From an uncultured Lachnospiraceae bacterium (GTDB lineage Bacteria > Bacillota > Clostridia > Lachnospirales > Lachnospiraceae): a stretch of 64,000 nucleotides of DNA. Numbering within the stretch: position 1 is the first letter of the stretch; the number at the start of each line of letters is the position of its first letter. A program made the position numbers and the translations under genes. The DNA lies in the NCBI GenBank assembly GCA_934899185.1, contig CAKXYI010000009.1, positions 1-64,000 of the forward strand. Reading direction: 5' to 3'. A model generated the notes under the pieces. The model made no database searches. It was not told the DNA's origin and worked only from the letters and a program-made list of their open reading frames with translations. Below are positions 19,462-29,116 of this stretch, piece by piece.

Positions 19462-22400
19462 TTATTTAAAATATGCTACACCGGATTCAAAGATCTTCAT
19501 ATCCTGCTCTCCATAGATATTGATAGCAACAGATTCTCCGCGTCTTTCGGAATGCGCCATCTTACCAAGCACACGTCCATCCGGGCTTGTGATACCCTCA
19601 ATCGCCATATAAGAACCATTGACATTCCACTCTTCGTCCATAGTCGGATTGCCATCCTCATCCACATACTGGGTTGCGACCTGACCATTTGCAAACAATT
19701 TGTCTAACCATTCCTTGCTTGCAACGAAGCGTCCCTCTCCGTGAGAAGCCGGATTGCAATAAGTCTGACCCAGAGTAGCCTGTGCCAGCCATGGTGACTT
19801 ATCAGATACCACCTTGGTGTAGACCATCTTGGAGATGTGACGTCCGATCGTGTTGTAAGTCAGGGTCGGTGCATCTGCCTTCTGGGTATGGATCTGACCA
19901 TATGGCACCAGTCCCAACTTAATGAGTGCCTGAAAACCATTACAAATACCAAGGGCAAGTCCATCACGATTGTTCAAAAGATCCATAACGGCTTCTTTCA
20001 TCTTTTCGTTACGGAAAGCCGTTGCAAAGAACTTAGCACTTCCCTCCGGCTCATCACCTGCGGAAAATCCACCCGGGAACATGATCATCTGTGCCTGATC
20101 GATTGCCTTTGCAAATACCTCGACCGAATCACGGATGTCCTCGGCTGACTGGTTCTTGAATACCTTGACGATCGGTTCTGCACCAGCACGTTCAAATGCT
20201 TTTGCACTGTCATATTCACAGTTGGTACCCGGGAATACCGGAATAAACACCTTAGGCTTTGCCACCTTATTCTTGCATACATAGATTTCTTTTGCCTGAT
20301 ACAATCCAGTATCAACGAGATCTTTGTCCTCTGTGGCTCTGGTTGGAAATACCTTTTCCAGTGGTCTGGCCCAATCATTCAAAGCTTCTTCCATGGAAAG
20401 GCTCATATCTTTATAGATAAAGTTCTTGCTATCATTTACAGATCCGATCACGCTTACGTCCTGACCAAGTCCTGCAGTTTCCATAGCATCAAGGATGTCC
20501 CTGGTATCCGCACCGTTTACTTCGGCTACGATAGAACCCATGCAGTTTGCAAAAAGTTCTTCAGCCGCTACGCTATCTGCAATCGTCACACCTAACTTAT
20601 TACCAAATGCCATCTTAGAAAGTGCTGCAGCCAGGCCGCTTGCATCCGGTGCATAAGCAGATACGATGGTTTCCTTTTGGATCAGGCTGTGGATGACATC
20701 ATATAACTTCATGACCTGATCATAATCCGGCAGATCATAAGCATCTCGTTTTGCGCGGAAGAATACCAAAGCATGACCGGTCTTCTTTAATTCCGGTGTG
20801 ATGATGTCTCCCTCTTTTGCAATATCGACCGCAAAAGAAACCAGTGTTGGCGGTACATCGATCTCATTAAAAGAGCCTGACATGGAATCCTTTCCGCCGA
20901 TGGAAGGCAGTCCGAATTTCATCTGTGCCTGATAAGCGCCAAGCAAGGCTGCGAATGGCTGACTCCATCTCTTTGGATCCTCGGACATTCTGCGGAAGTA
21001 TTCCTGGAAAGTAAAACGGATCTTGCTGTAATCACCGCCTGCGGCTACGATACGTGCCACAGATTCAAGTACAGCAAAGGATGATCCGTGATATGGGCTC
21101 CAAGAAGACAAGAACGGATCAAAGCCATATGCCATCATGGTAACGGTATCACACTTGCCTTCGGCTACCGGAAGTTTGGCAACCATAGACTGGGTCTCGG
21201 TCAACTGGTAACGTCCGCCGTATGGCATATAGACACTGCCTGCCCCGATGGAGCCGTCGAACATTTCCACTAATCCCTTTTGTGAGCACACATTCAGGTC
21301 GGATAAAGTGGTCTCCCATGCCTTTTTTACATCACCGGCAGACAGAGCATCTGCAACGCCATCAACTGCATATGTATGAAAATAATTGTCCTCTTTTACC
21401 GGCATTTCCACTGCAACATCTGTCTCCTGATGTGCGCCGTTGGTATCTAAGAAAGATCTCTTTAAGTTGACGATTTCCTTGCCTCTCCACTCCAAGATCA
21501 GACGCGGTTCCTCGGTAACAATGGCAACTTCAACTGCCTCTAAGTTTTCTTCCTTGGCATAAGCTAAGAACTGGTCAACATTTTCTGGTGCAACAACCAC
21601 TGCCATACGTTCCTGAGACTCAGAAATGGCAAGTTCTGTTCCATCCAGACCAGCGTATTTCTTTGGCACCTTGTCTAACTGTACGCGCAGTCCGTCTGCT
21701 AACTCACCGATAGCAACGGACACACCGCCTGCACCAAAGTCATTACATTTTTTGATGATATAACTTACTTCCTCACGGCGGAAAAGTCTCTGGATCTTAC
21801 GCTCTGTAGGCGCATTTCCCTTTTGTACCTCAGCACCACAGACTGCAGTAGACTGGGTGTTGTGCGCCTTGGAAGATCCTGTCGCACCACCGATTCCGTC
21901 ACGACCGGTTCTTCCGCCAAGTAAAATGATGCGGTCTCCCGGATCTGAATTTAATCTCTGCACAGCACGTCTTGGAGCAGCACCCATAACGGCACCGATC
22001 TCCATACGTTTTGCTACATAATTTGGATGATATACTTCTTTGACATAGCCAGTTGCCAGACCGATCTGGTTGCCGTAGGAAGAATAACCATGGGCTGCTT
22101 CACGCACCAGTTTCTTCTGTGGAAGTTTGCCTTCCATGGTATCTTTGACGGATACGGTCGGATCTGAGGCACCGGTCACGCGCATAGCCTGATATACATA
22201 AGTACGTCCGGAAAGCGGATCACGGATAGCACCACCTAGACAGGTAGCCGCACCACCAAATGGTTCGATCTCGGTCGGATGGTTGTGTGTCTCATTCTTG
22301 AAATTGACAAGCCATTCTTCTGTCTTGCCATCAACCTCTACCGGCACAACAATAGAGCATGCATTAATCTCGTCAGATTCTTCCTGATCGTCCAGTTTGC

Positions 22401-23262
22401 CGTCCTTTTTTAACTTTTTCATGGCAAGCAGAGCCAGATCCATGAGGCAGACGAACTTATCATCACGGTCCTTGTAAAGGATCTTGAAATTATCTAAGTA
22501 ATTATTGTAAGTATCTTCGATCGGGGCGCGATAGTAACCGTCCTCAAAGGTAACATTCTTTAACTCGGTAGAGAATGTCGTATGACGGCAGTGGTCTGAC
22601 CAGTAGGTATCTAATACACGGATCTCTGTCATGGAAGGATCGCGCTGTTCATCCTGAGCAAAATACTTCTGGATATGTAAGAAATCCTTGAAGGTCATAG
22701 CAAGTCCAAGAGAATCATACAGATCTTTTAACTCCTTTTCCGGCATGCTGCTAAATCCGTCAAAGATGGCAACATCTGCCGGATCTTCAAAATGATCTGT
22801 CAGAGTTTCAGGCTTATCCATACCGGTCTCTCTGGAGTCTACCGGATTGATGCAATGCTTCTTGATGGCTTCAAACTGCTCGTCTGTGATCTGCCCTTCA
22901 ATGACATAGGTAGTTGCGGAACGGATGATGACATCTTCATCTTCCTTTAACAACTTGACGCACTGCTCTGCGGAATCTGCTCTCTGGTCAAACTGTCCCG
23001 GCAAAAATTCCACGCTGAATATCCTGCCTTCATAAGCAAATTCTTCTTCGTAATACTCATCGACCGGAAGTTCACAAAAAACGGTCTTTAATGCCTTCTT
23101 ATAAGTGTCCTCCGAAATATTCTCAATATCGTAACGGATCAGGACGCGAACGCCTGTTACCATGGTAATGCCAAGATAACTCTTGATCTCACTGTAAAGT
23201 GACTTTGCTGCCACTGCATACTGGGGTTTCTTCTCTGCATAAACTCTTCTTACGTTTCCCAT
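19462..23262 (-). CDS. purL: Phosphoribosylformylglycinamidine synthase, single-chain
   Basis: A 1266-residue FGAM synthase of purine biosynthesis, carrying PurS-, PurL- and PurQ-like parts in one chain. The PurL half includes ETHNHPTEIEPFGGAATCLGG and GRTGRDGIGGATGSS. The C-terminal glutaminase starts PKVFIPVFPGTNCEYD, with the catalytic cysteine in LGICNGFQALIKLG. The reaction is FGAR + glutamine + ATP to FGAM. The ATG at 23262 is chosen because GGAGG lies 7 bases upstream; an in-frame GTG 24 bases earlier has no ribosome site. A TG-extended -10 (TATACT, 23322-23327) lies upstream. No purine riboswitch is recognisable. Confidence 0.96.
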   Translation of the reverse strand: MGNVRRVYAEKKPQYAVAAKSLYSEIKSYLGITMVTGVRVLIRYDIENISEDTYKKALKTVFCELPVDEYYEEEFAYEGRIFSVEFLPGQFDQRADSAEQCVKLLKEDEDVIIRSATTYVIEGQITDEQFEAIKKHCINPVDSRETGMDKPETLTDHFEDPADVAIFDGFSSMPEKELKDLYDSLGLAMTFKDFLHIQKYFAQDEQRDPSMTEIRVLDTYWSDHCRHTTFSTELKNVTFEDGYYRAPIEDTYNNYLDNFKILYKDRDDKFVCLMDLALLAMKKLKKDGKLDDQEESDEINACSIVVPVEVDGKTEEWLVNFKNETHNHPTEIEPFGGAATCLGGAIRDPLSGRTYVYQAMRVTGASDPTVSVKDTMEGKLPQKKLVREAAHGYSSYGNQIGLATGYVKEVYHPNYVAKRMEIGAVMGAAPRRAVQRLNSDPGDRIILLGGRTGRDGIGGATGSSKAHNTQSTAVCGAEVQKGNAPTERKIQRLFRREEVSYIIKKCNDFGAGGVSVAIGELADGLRVQLDKVPKKYAGLDGTELAISESQERMAVVVAPENVDQFLAYAKEENLEAVEVAIVTEEPRLILEWRGKEIVNLKRSFLDTNGAHQETDVAVEMPVKEDNYFHTYAVDGVADALSAGDVKKAWETTLSDLNVCSQKGLVEMFDGSIGAGSVYMPYGGRYQLTETQSMVAKLPVAEGKCDTVTMMAYGFDPFLSSWSPYHGSSFAVLESVARIVAAGGDYSKIRFTFQEYFRRMSEDPKRWSQPFAALLGAYQAQMKFGLPSIGGKDSMSGSFNEIDVPPTLVSFAVDIAKEGDIITPELKKTGHALVFFRAKRDAYDLPDYDQVMKLYDVIHSLIQKETIVSAYAPDASGLAAALSKMAFGNKLGVTIADSVAAEELFANCMGSIVAEVNGADTRDILDAMETAGLGQDVSVIGSVNDSKNFIYKDMSLSMEEALNDWARPLEKVFPTRATEDKDLVDTGLYQAKEIYVCKNKVAKPKVFIPVFPGTNCEYDSAKAFERAGAEPIVKVFKNQSAEDIRDSVEVFAKAIDQAQMIMFPGGFSAGDEPEGSAKFFATAFRNEKMKEAVMDLLNNRDGLALGICNGFQALIKLGLVPYGQIHTQKADAPTLTYNTIGRHISKMVYTKVVSDKSPWLAQATLGQTYCNPASHGEGRFVASKEWLDKLFANGQVATQYVDEDGNPTMDEEWNVNGSYMAIEGITSPDGRVLGKMAHSERRGESVAINIYGEQDMKIFESGVAYFK

Positions 23263-23396
23263 GCTATACCTCCATCTTTCACTCACTTGGACATAGGATA
23301 TGCCCTATCACATTTACCCATAGTATAGCACATTGCACTGACCTGCACATAATTATTATCCCTAATCAGATATATTAGTAAATCTTATCTATATCC

Positions 23397-23425
23397 TTGA
23401 CTGCTATTATTTGTGCTTATATAAT
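23397..23425 (+). promoter_or_regulatory. Promoter of the LysR gene
   Basis: TTGACT (23397-23402), 17-base spacer, TATAAT (23420-23425). Transcription would begin near 23432, downstream of a GTG at 23411 that would extend the frame. The regulator therefore starts at 23483. Confidence 0.85.
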
Positions 23426-23482
23426 ATGAATAATAACATTGCTTCTTTTTTATCACACCCGCTTAATCAGAAAGGAAACCTT

Positions 23483-24373
23483 ATGGATATCAATTACGAA
23501 CTATATAAAGTATTTTACCATGTTGCCTCTTCCCTCAGTTTCTCCGAGGCAAGCAAGCAACTTTTCATTTCCCAGTCCGCCGTATCGCAGTCGATCAAGA
23601 CTTTGGAGAAAAAGATCGGTCAGCCCCTCTTTATCCGCAGCACCAAAAAGGTCCAACTGACCCCTGCCGGCGAACTGCTCTTACAGCACATTGAGCCAGC
23701 CATGAACCTCATACGCCGCGGTGAAGAACAAATCCAGAATGTCAACGACACCAGATTGGGGCAACTCCACATCAGCGCCAGCGATACCATCTGCCGTTAT
23801 TTTCTGGTGCCTTATATCCAAAAGTTCCACGAACTCTACCCTGATGTACCCATCCGCATCACCAATGCAACCAGCAAGTCCTGCGTCGAACTCTTGGACC
23901 AGGGAAAGGTTGACATCATCATAACCAACCATCCCAACTCCCGCATGAATACCTCTTATATCACCCAGACCCTGACGACCTTTCAGGATGTATTCATCGC
24001 CAATCCCACACATTTTCCACAGATCACCAAGGAAATGACTTTTAAAGAGATCTCCGGTCTGCCTATCCTGATGTTGGACAAAAACTCTACGACCAGTGAA
24101 TACCTCCATCAGATCTTTTTGGAGCATCGCCTGGATCTGGTGCCGGCTTTTCAACTATATTCCAATGATCTTTTGATTGATCTTGCACGCATCGGTCTTG
24201 GCATTGCCTTTATCCCGGACTACTGCATCAAGCATGCCTCAAAGGATCTGACCGTTGTTTCTACAAGAGAAAAACTTCCGCCAAGAAGCCTGGTCGCAGC
24301 GATGCATCCGTCCCTGCCCCTTGGTGCCTCAGCAGAAGCCTTTTTATCTCTTTTGCCAAAAATCGTCCACTAG
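23483..24373 (+). CDS. LysR-family transcriptional regulator
   Basis: A 296-residue LysR regulator. The N-terminal winged helix (MDINYELYKVFYHVA, ASKQLFISQSAVSQSIKTLEKKIG, FIRSTKKVQLTPAGE) is followed by a type 2 periplasmic-binding-like effector domain (about 90-290). It is divergent from purL across about 220 bases and could act on its own promoter or on purL; the effector is unknown. Its 3' end overlaps the convergent nuclease-helicase gene by 30 bases. AAAGGA precedes the ATG. Confidence 0.9.
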   Translation: MDINYELYKVFYHVASSLSFSEASKQLFISQSAVSQSIKTLEKKIGQPLFIRSTKKVQLTPAGELLLQHIEPAMNLIRRGEEQIQNVNDTRLGQLHISASDTICRYFLVPYIQKFHELYPDVPIRITNATSKSCVELLDQGKVDIIITNHPNSRMNTSYITQTLTTFQDVFIANPTHFPQITKEMTFKEISGLPILMLDKNSTTSEYLHQIFLEHRLDLVPAFQLYSNDLLIDLARIGLGIAFIPDYCIKHASKDLTVVSTREKLPPRSLVAAMHPSLPLGASAEAFLSLLPKIVH

Positions 24374-26800
24374 TTTTCCAACCGTATGACGATCACAGAT
24401 CTTTCCGTCGTTCCATTCCCGCGGGAAGGTCTGTCTATATTCTTTTCTGGTAAAACGTTCATCTAAGAGGGCGATCACTCCCTCATCACTTTTTGTCCGA
24501 ATGACGCGCCCTGCCGCCTGGATCACCTTGTTCATGCCCGGATAAAGGTAGGCAAAGGAAAATCCATTTCTCCCCGTCGCCTCAAAATACTGTTTCATGA
24601 CTTCCCGCTCATTTCCGATCTGGGGCAGCCCCACACCGACAATAATGGCACCGATCAGTTTTTCTTCCCTCAGATCGATCCCCTCTGAAAAGACACCCCC
24701 CATCACGCAAAAAGCAACCAGCGAACGCTGTCTTGCCTCTTCAAATTCTGCCAGGAAATCTTCCCGCTCCTGCTCACTCATGCCTGAACGCTGACAGATG
24801 ACATCGCAAGCCCCCAGATTTTTTGCCATGAACTTATGGCTGATCTCCTCCAGCATCTTATAGGAAGGGCAAAAGACCATGTAATTGCCTTTTTTCTTTT
24901 TCACGATGGCTTCGATATAGTCTGCAAAAGCCAGATATTCCGTAAAAGTCCTTCTGGTATAGCGGCTGCTGACATCCCTGCCGATCAAAAGTGCCCGCTT
25001 TTCCTGTTCAAAGACAGAATCTGCATAAATAGCATAGACATCATCATCACTGCACAAAAGTTCTTTGTAATATTGTATCGGCAGCAAAGTTGCAGAGAAA
25101 AAAACACAGGCACGCGATCGATCCAACCGCTTTTGCAGCATATAGGAAGGATCCACACAAAAGAGATGCAGGCAGAACTGTCCTTTTTCATCATAGTCAC
25201 AGTAAATGCGATAGTGCTCGTCAAAGTCATCGGACAAGTTGACAAAATTGCGTACCTTAAAATAAAAGTCCAAAACCTCGTCGCGGTCTATGATATTTCC
25301 TTCTTTTTGCAGCAATTCATCCATAGCCGCAGCCGCCCGGAAAAGGGCAAACAAAAAGGCGTCCATCTCCTCTAAGACCAGCATTCTCTCACACTGCCGT
25401 TTTAAGACAAGCATTTCCTTGTTGCAGCGCTCCAAGGTATTTTCTAATTTCTTTCCATAGATCTTTAACTTCTTTTTCATGACAAGAAAGTCTTCTTTGA
25501 CCAAAGTCTCCGAATACATATCTCGGGCACGCTCAACCAAATTGTGTGCTTCATCTACCAGAAAAAGATAGTCACCCCGGATGCCCTCTGCAAAAAATCG
25601 TTTGAGGCAGACATTTGGATCAAAGACATAGTTGTAGTCACAGATGATATGATCTACCCAAGATGCGATATCCAGACTATACTCAAAAGGACAGACCCGT
25701 CGCTCTTTTGCCCAGCGTAAAATGCAATCCCGATCCATCATATTCTCTTCCTGCAAAATGTCATAGACGGCATCATTGACACGATCAAAATGCCCTTTCG
25801 CATAAGGACAGTCATCCGGGTTGCAGGACCTCTCCTCCAAAAGACACATCTTATCCTTGGCTGTGATCACGACCGTCTTTCCCTCATAACCCTGTTCCTC
25901 CATCAGAAGAAAAGTATCATGCGCCACGACACCGGTCGCATTTTTGGCAGTCAGGTAAAAAATCTTATCTCCCATGTTCTGCCCCATCGCCTGTATGGCA
26001 GGAAAGATTGTTGCCAGAGTCTTGCCTGTGCCCGTCGGTGCCTGCAAAAATAAGATCTTTTCGCGCATGATACTGCGGTAGACATCCGTTACCAATTTCT
26101 TTTGCCCCTGCCGATAGGCATAAGGAAATTCCAAGCCCCGGACGGACTGCTGGCGAATCATCTTGTGGTGAAATAAAAAGTCCGACCATTTCTTATAAGA
26201 AGCAATGAGTCCCAAAAACCAGTCCTCGATCTCATCATAGGAATAATGCATCTGAAATCTGCGGATTTCTTCCGTATCCAGATTGCAATAAGTCATCTGC
26301 ACGCCGATGCCGGGCAGGGCATGCTGGGTTGCAAAAATAAAGGCATAGCACTTTGCCTGTGCCAGATGCACGGCATTTGGCTCTGCTATCTGCTCCACAT
26401 CCAGATATACACCCTTGATCTCATCGACCATAACAGACGGTGCCGGATCTTCCTGCGCAACCTTTTCGGGTTTCTCCTGCACAACTTCTAAAAAGTGTCT
26501 GGTCTCTTCCAATAAGCCTTCTTCATATATAATACCGTCGGCTCTGCCTTCAATGGCCAGATCATACTCCTCATAGGAGACGATAAACTTGAGCGGGATT
26601 TCTGCATGATAATCGGCGCCTGCCCGCCTCTGGATCTTGCGGTGGATTCGACTGCCCTCCTGCATCGCCTCCATGCGCATCTGCCCGCCATGTCGGTCAT
26701 CGATATCTCCTGCATTCATCAGAAATTCAACGAGATTTCTGACAGAGATCACGATCTGCGGTTTTGATTCTTCCTCTTGTAACAACTTACTGATCTTCAT
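24344..26800 (-). CDS. PD-(D/E)XK nuclease-DinG/XPD-type helicase fusion
   Basis: An 818-residue protein. The first about 210 residues look like a RecB/Cas4-type nuclease: EGSRIHRKIQ, EGRADG, VDEIKG (catalytic E-x-K) and QAKCYAFIF. A superfamily 2 helicase follows with Walker A QAPTGTGKTLATIF and DEAH box FLVDEAHNL. Cysteines spaced as for a 4Fe-4S cluster lie between them (KMCLLEERSCNPDDCPYAKG, then CILRWA and CPFEYS). The C-terminal motif VIQAAGRVIRTKSDEG closes the helicase core. The likely role is DNA repair; its target is unknown. The start at 26800 avoids a longer frame that runs into the preceding terminator, but no clear ribosome site is seen. Confidence 0.87.
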   Translation of the reverse strand: MKISKLLQEEESKPQIVISVRNLVEFLMNAGDIDDRHGGQMRMEAMQEGSRIHRKIQRRAGADYHAEIPLKFIVSYEEYDLAIEGRADGIIYEEGLLEETRHFLEVVQEKPEKVAQEDPAPSVMVDEIKGVYLDVEQIAEPNAVHLAQAKCYAFIFATQHALPGIGVQMTYCNLDTEEIRRFQMHYSYDEIEDWFLGLIASYKKWSDFLFHHKMIRQQSVRGLEFPYAYRQGQKKLVTDVYRSIMREKILFLQAPTGTGKTLATIFPAIQAMGQNMGDKIFYLTAKNATGVVAHDTFLLMEEQGYEGKTVVITAKDKMCLLEERSCNPDDCPYAKGHFDRVNDAVYDILQEENMMDRDCILRWAKERRVCPFEYSLDIASWVDHIICDYNYVFDPNVCLKRFFAEGIRGDYLFLVDEAHNLVERARDMYSETLVKEDFLVMKKKLKIYGKKLENTLERCNKEMLVLKRQCERMLVLEEMDAFLFALFRAAAAMDELLQKEGNIIDRDEVLDFYFKVRNFVNLSDDFDEHYRIYCDYDEKGQFCLHLFCVDPSYMLQKRLDRSRACVFFSATLLPIQYYKELLCSDDDVYAIYADSVFEQEKRALLIGRDVSSRYTRRTFTEYLAFADYIEAIVKKKKGNYMVFCPSYKMLEEISHKFMAKNLGACDVICQRSGMSEQEREDFLAEFEEARQRSLVAFCVMGGVFSEGIDLREEKLIGAIIVGVGLPQIGNEREVMKQYFEATGRNGFSFAYLYPGMNKVIQAAGRVIRTKSDEGVIALLDERFTRKEYRQTFPREWNDGKICDRHTVGKLVDDFWQKR

Positions 26801-26816
26801 ATGCTTAGTATAACAT

Positions 26817-26850
26817 AAAATGCCCCCGGCAGGTAAACCCGCCGAGGGCA
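26817..26850 (-). terminator. Intrinsic terminator of the HPr-like gene
   Basis: A 13-bp GC-rich stem (two G-T pairs) with loop TTTA, then TTTTAT on the minus strand. It separates the HPr-like gene from the helicase gene. Confidence 0.9.
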
Positions 26851-26863
26851 TCTTTCACGCATT

Positions 26864-27088
26864 TTATGCTACTGCAAATTTACGAACCGCCTGCACAAAG
26901 GTTGGATCATACTTGCTGCAAAGCACCTGCATCTCTCGTTTCATTCCCATGCTCATAACACCGAGCAATGATTTTGCATCTAAATATATGACGCCACTCT
27001 TTAAATCAATGGCTTCTGGACAAACGGATGCTGCCTGCACGAATTCTTGTACTTCTTTTTCGTCTCTAAGCATTACCTTCAGTTCCAT
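26864..27088 (-). CDS. HPr-like protein lacking the phosphorylatable histidine (Crh-like)
   Basis: A 74-residue protein of the PTS HPr fold. The second half, YLDAKSLLGVMSMG, matches the HPr segment around regulatory Ser46 (VNLKSIMGVMSLG); here the serine is Ser40. The segment that should hold the active-site His15 (GIHARPAT) is replaced by DEKEVQEFVQ, so it cannot carry PTS phosphate from Enzyme I. The pattern recalls Bacillus Crh, which has lost His15 but keeps Ser46 and works with CcpA. AGGAG lies 8 bases before ATG 27088; an overlapping GTG is rejected. It has its own promoter, a cre-like leader site and a terminator. Confidence 0.85.
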   Translation of the reverse strand: MELKVMLRDEKEVQEFVQAASVCPEAIDLKSGVIYLDAKSLLGVMSMGMKREMQVLCSKYDPTFVQAVRKFAVA

Positions 27089-27132
27089 TTTTTTCACTCC
27101 TTTTCACTAAAAAATCGCGAAACTCTATACAG

Positions 27133-27146
27133 TAGAAACGTTTCCA
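27133..27146 (-). promoter_or_regulatory. cre-like site in the HPr-like leader
   Basis: TAGAAACGTTTCCA (plus-strand reading) matches the catabolite-responsive element TGNAANCGNTNNCA at all but the second position. It is centred on the perfect palindrome GAAACGTTTC and lies about 16 bases downstream of the predicted transcription start. Confidence 0.55.
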
Positions 27147-27162
27147 ACGTTTCATTCGACCT

Positions 27163-27191
27163 ATTAAAGCACAGACCTTATCGTTTGTCAA
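27163..27191 (-). promoter_or_regulatory. Promoter of the HPr-like gene
   Basis: On the minus strand TTGACA (27186-27191), 17-base spacer, TTTAAT (27163-27168). This is close to a perfect sigma-A promoter. Confidence 0.85.
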
Positions 27192-27420
27192 ATCAGAAAT
27201 TCGTGAAAAATATTAAGAATTCGGGTAATATTTACAGTATTCCTTTGCAAGTTCTTCATCCTTTTGAATGACAAATGTCGCATCCTGTCGAACATTTAAC
27301 ACTTTGCACACATTTTACGCAATATTGCATAAAGAATCGATATGTTTTCCCATGTTTCTGTTTATCTTGTACAAAATTGTGTTTTTAACAAGATAATATC
27401 AAGAATTTCACGCCTTTTTA
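27192..27420. other. Non-coding gap between the sirtuin gene and the HPr promoter
   Basis: AT-rich, with no convincing frame on either strand. It contains an inverted repeat TATCTTGT/ACAAGATA (27363-27370 and 27388-27395, loop 17) just after the sirtuin gene, perhaps a weak terminator, and the palindrome GCAATATTGC near 27320. Nothing else is recognised. Confidence 0.6.
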
Positions 27421-28173
27421 TCAAAAAAGCGCGTCTTCCAAGGCTGCAAAGACCTGCCCCATAGATGCCTCGATAAAGAGATCTTTCTCCGAGTTCAACT
27501 GCACATGCAATGGTTCTTTATTTATGACAATAAGATGTCCTCCACGGAACTCATAGACATAGGATGCCGCTGGATATACGTTTAAGGACGTGCCAGCCAC
27601 AATCAAAGTGTCGGCTTTTCGGATCGCATCGACTGCCCCTCTGACTGCATCTTCCGGCAGTCCTTCCTCATACAAGGTGACCTGCGGGCGAATCATGCCT
27701 CCGCATTTTGGGCATCTGGGAATACCAGACGTCTCAAAAATAAAATTCTCACCGACTTTTTCACCACAGGATGCACAATAATTTTTGTGGGTCGTCCCAT
27801 GGATCTCATAGACACATTTCGATCCAGCCAACTGGTGCAGACCGTCGATATTCTGTGTAACGATAGCATCCAATTTTCCAATTTCTTCCAACTTTGCCAG
27901 GACCCTGTGGGTGACATTTGGTACAAAGCCACGGCTATCCATCTTTTGCCGGTAAAACTCAAAGAAGACCTCCGGTTCTCTCATCAGACAGGTATGGCTC
28001 AAGAGATATTCCGGCTGATACTTGTCAAACTGCACATCATGCTGATTGTATAAGCCGTCCTTACTGCGGAAATCCGGGATGCCGCTCTCGGTCGATACAC
28101 CCGCTCCACCAAAAAAGACAATATGTTCTGACTCCTTGATCCATTCGATAAATTTTGCTATCAATGCTTCCAT
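27421..28173 (-). CDS. NAD-dependent protein deacylase, Sir2 family
   Basis: A 250-residue sirtuin. The NAD-binding motif is GGAGVSTESGIPDFRSKDGLYN, the catalytic region is TQNIDGLHQLAG with the histidine in YEIHGT, and the zinc finger is CASCGEKVG...CPKCGG. It removes acetyl or related acyl groups from lysines with NAD. It follows sufB by 15 bases on the same strand with GGGAG before the ATG, so sufC-sufB-sir2 is probably one transcript. Confidence 0.94.
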   Translation of the reverse strand: MEALIAKFIEWIKESEHIVFFGGAGVSTESGIPDFRSKDGLYNQHDVQFDKYQPEYLLSHTCLMREPEVFFEFYRQKMDSRGFVPNVTHRVLAKLEEIGKLDAIVTQNIDGLHQLAGSKCVYEIHGTTHKNYCASCGEKVGENFIFETSGIPRCPKCGGMIRPQVTLYEEGLPEDAVRGAVDAIRKADTLIVAGTSLNVYPAASYVYEFRGGHLIVINKEPLHVQLNSEKDLFIEASMGQVFAALEDALF

Positions 28174-28188
28174 GGTAATACTCCCGCT

Positions 28189-29112
28189 TTATTTTAGGAA
28201 ACCGGAAATGATCTGCTCCTCGGCTTCTTCTTCTGTCAATCCTAAAGTCATCAGTTTGATCAACTGCTCCCCGGCGATTTTACCAATGGCTGCCTCGTGG
28301 ATAAGGCTTGCCTCTGTCGTTGCCGCAGACAACTGCGGAGTGGCAAGCACATATGCCTGATCCATCAAGATGGAATCACACTCGGTATGCCCTGCACAGC
28401 GGTTGTTCCCATTTAAGGTAGAAGTATAATGCTGCTTGCTATGGTCTCTGGCAACCGTACGGCTGACGATATTGCAAGCACAGTCCTCTCCGTTGAGATC
28501 TGCCGTAAACTGTGCATCAGCATTCTGGTCGCCTGTCGTCATAATGCTGTCATGAATCTCTAATTTAGCACGATCACATAAGTCTGCCTCTGTGATACGC
28601 AGTGTATCATCAATACCGGAGATCTGGGATGTCTCCATGATCATCTCGGCATCTTCTTTTAAGTGAACGATGGTCGTTGGATTCATCAGACGCTTGCCTG
28701 TCGTCCCCGGATCTCCCTCACCGTAATGTTTTTCGATGTAGCGCACCTTAGCACCTTTTTCTACATAAAAAGTATGGATACCATCGTGACCGCTGTCCGC
28801 ACTGCCACAGTTGTGGATACCACAACCGGCTACGATGGTCACATCTGCGCCCTCGCCGATGAAGAAATCGTTATATACCATATCCTTTAAGCCCGCCTGT
28901 GAAACCACAACCGGGATATGCACGCTCTCATTCTTGGTGCCCGGCTTGATGATAATGTCAATGCCCGGCTTGTCCTCTTTTGTGACAATATCAATATTGG
29001 CTGTTGTATTTCTGGCAGAGGATGCGCCATTGGTACGGATATTGTAAGCCCCCACCGGAAGCGCGTCAAGACCGGCAACTTCCTTTAAGATATTCTGTTC
29101 TATCGTTCCCAC
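28189..29112 (-). CDS. sufB: SufB/SufD-family Fe-S cluster scaffold protein
   Basis: A 307-residue member of the SufB/SufD beta-helix family, much shorter than E. coli SufB (about 495). The conserved C-terminal core is present: NGNNRCAGHTECDSILMD, then ATTEASLIHEAAIGKIAGEQL. With only sufC beside it, this is the minimal two-gene SUF (SMS/SufBC) arrangement found in many anaerobes, without sufS, sufU or sufD here. It should form a complex with SufC to build or transfer Fe-S clusters. The 4-base gap to sufC indicates co-translation. Confidence 0.9.
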   Translation of the reverse strand: MGTIEQNILKEVAGLDALPVGAYNIRTNGASSARNTTANIDIVTKEDKPGIDIIIKPGTKNESVHIPVVVSQAGLKDMVYNDFFIGEGADVTIVAGCGIHNCGSADSGHDGIHTFYVEKGAKVRYIEKHYGEGDPGTTGKRLMNPTTIVHLKEDAEMIMETSQISGIDDTLRITEADLCDRAKLEIHDSIMTTGDQNADAQFTADLNGEDCACNIVSRTVARDHSKQHYTSTLNGNNRCAGHTECDSILMDQAYVLATPQLSAATTEASLIHEAAIGKIAGEQLIKLMTLGLTEEEAEEQIISGFLK

Positions 29113-29116
29113 GTCC

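Noticed and set aside
23287..23482. Possible purine riboswitch between purL and LysR
   Set aside because: No three-way junction with the conserved loops could be drawn; the region is explained by two divergent promoters.
23411..23482. N-terminal extension of the LysR protein from GTG 23411
   Set aside because: The TATAAT box lies within it, so the extension is not in the transcript, and homology starts at MDINYELYK.
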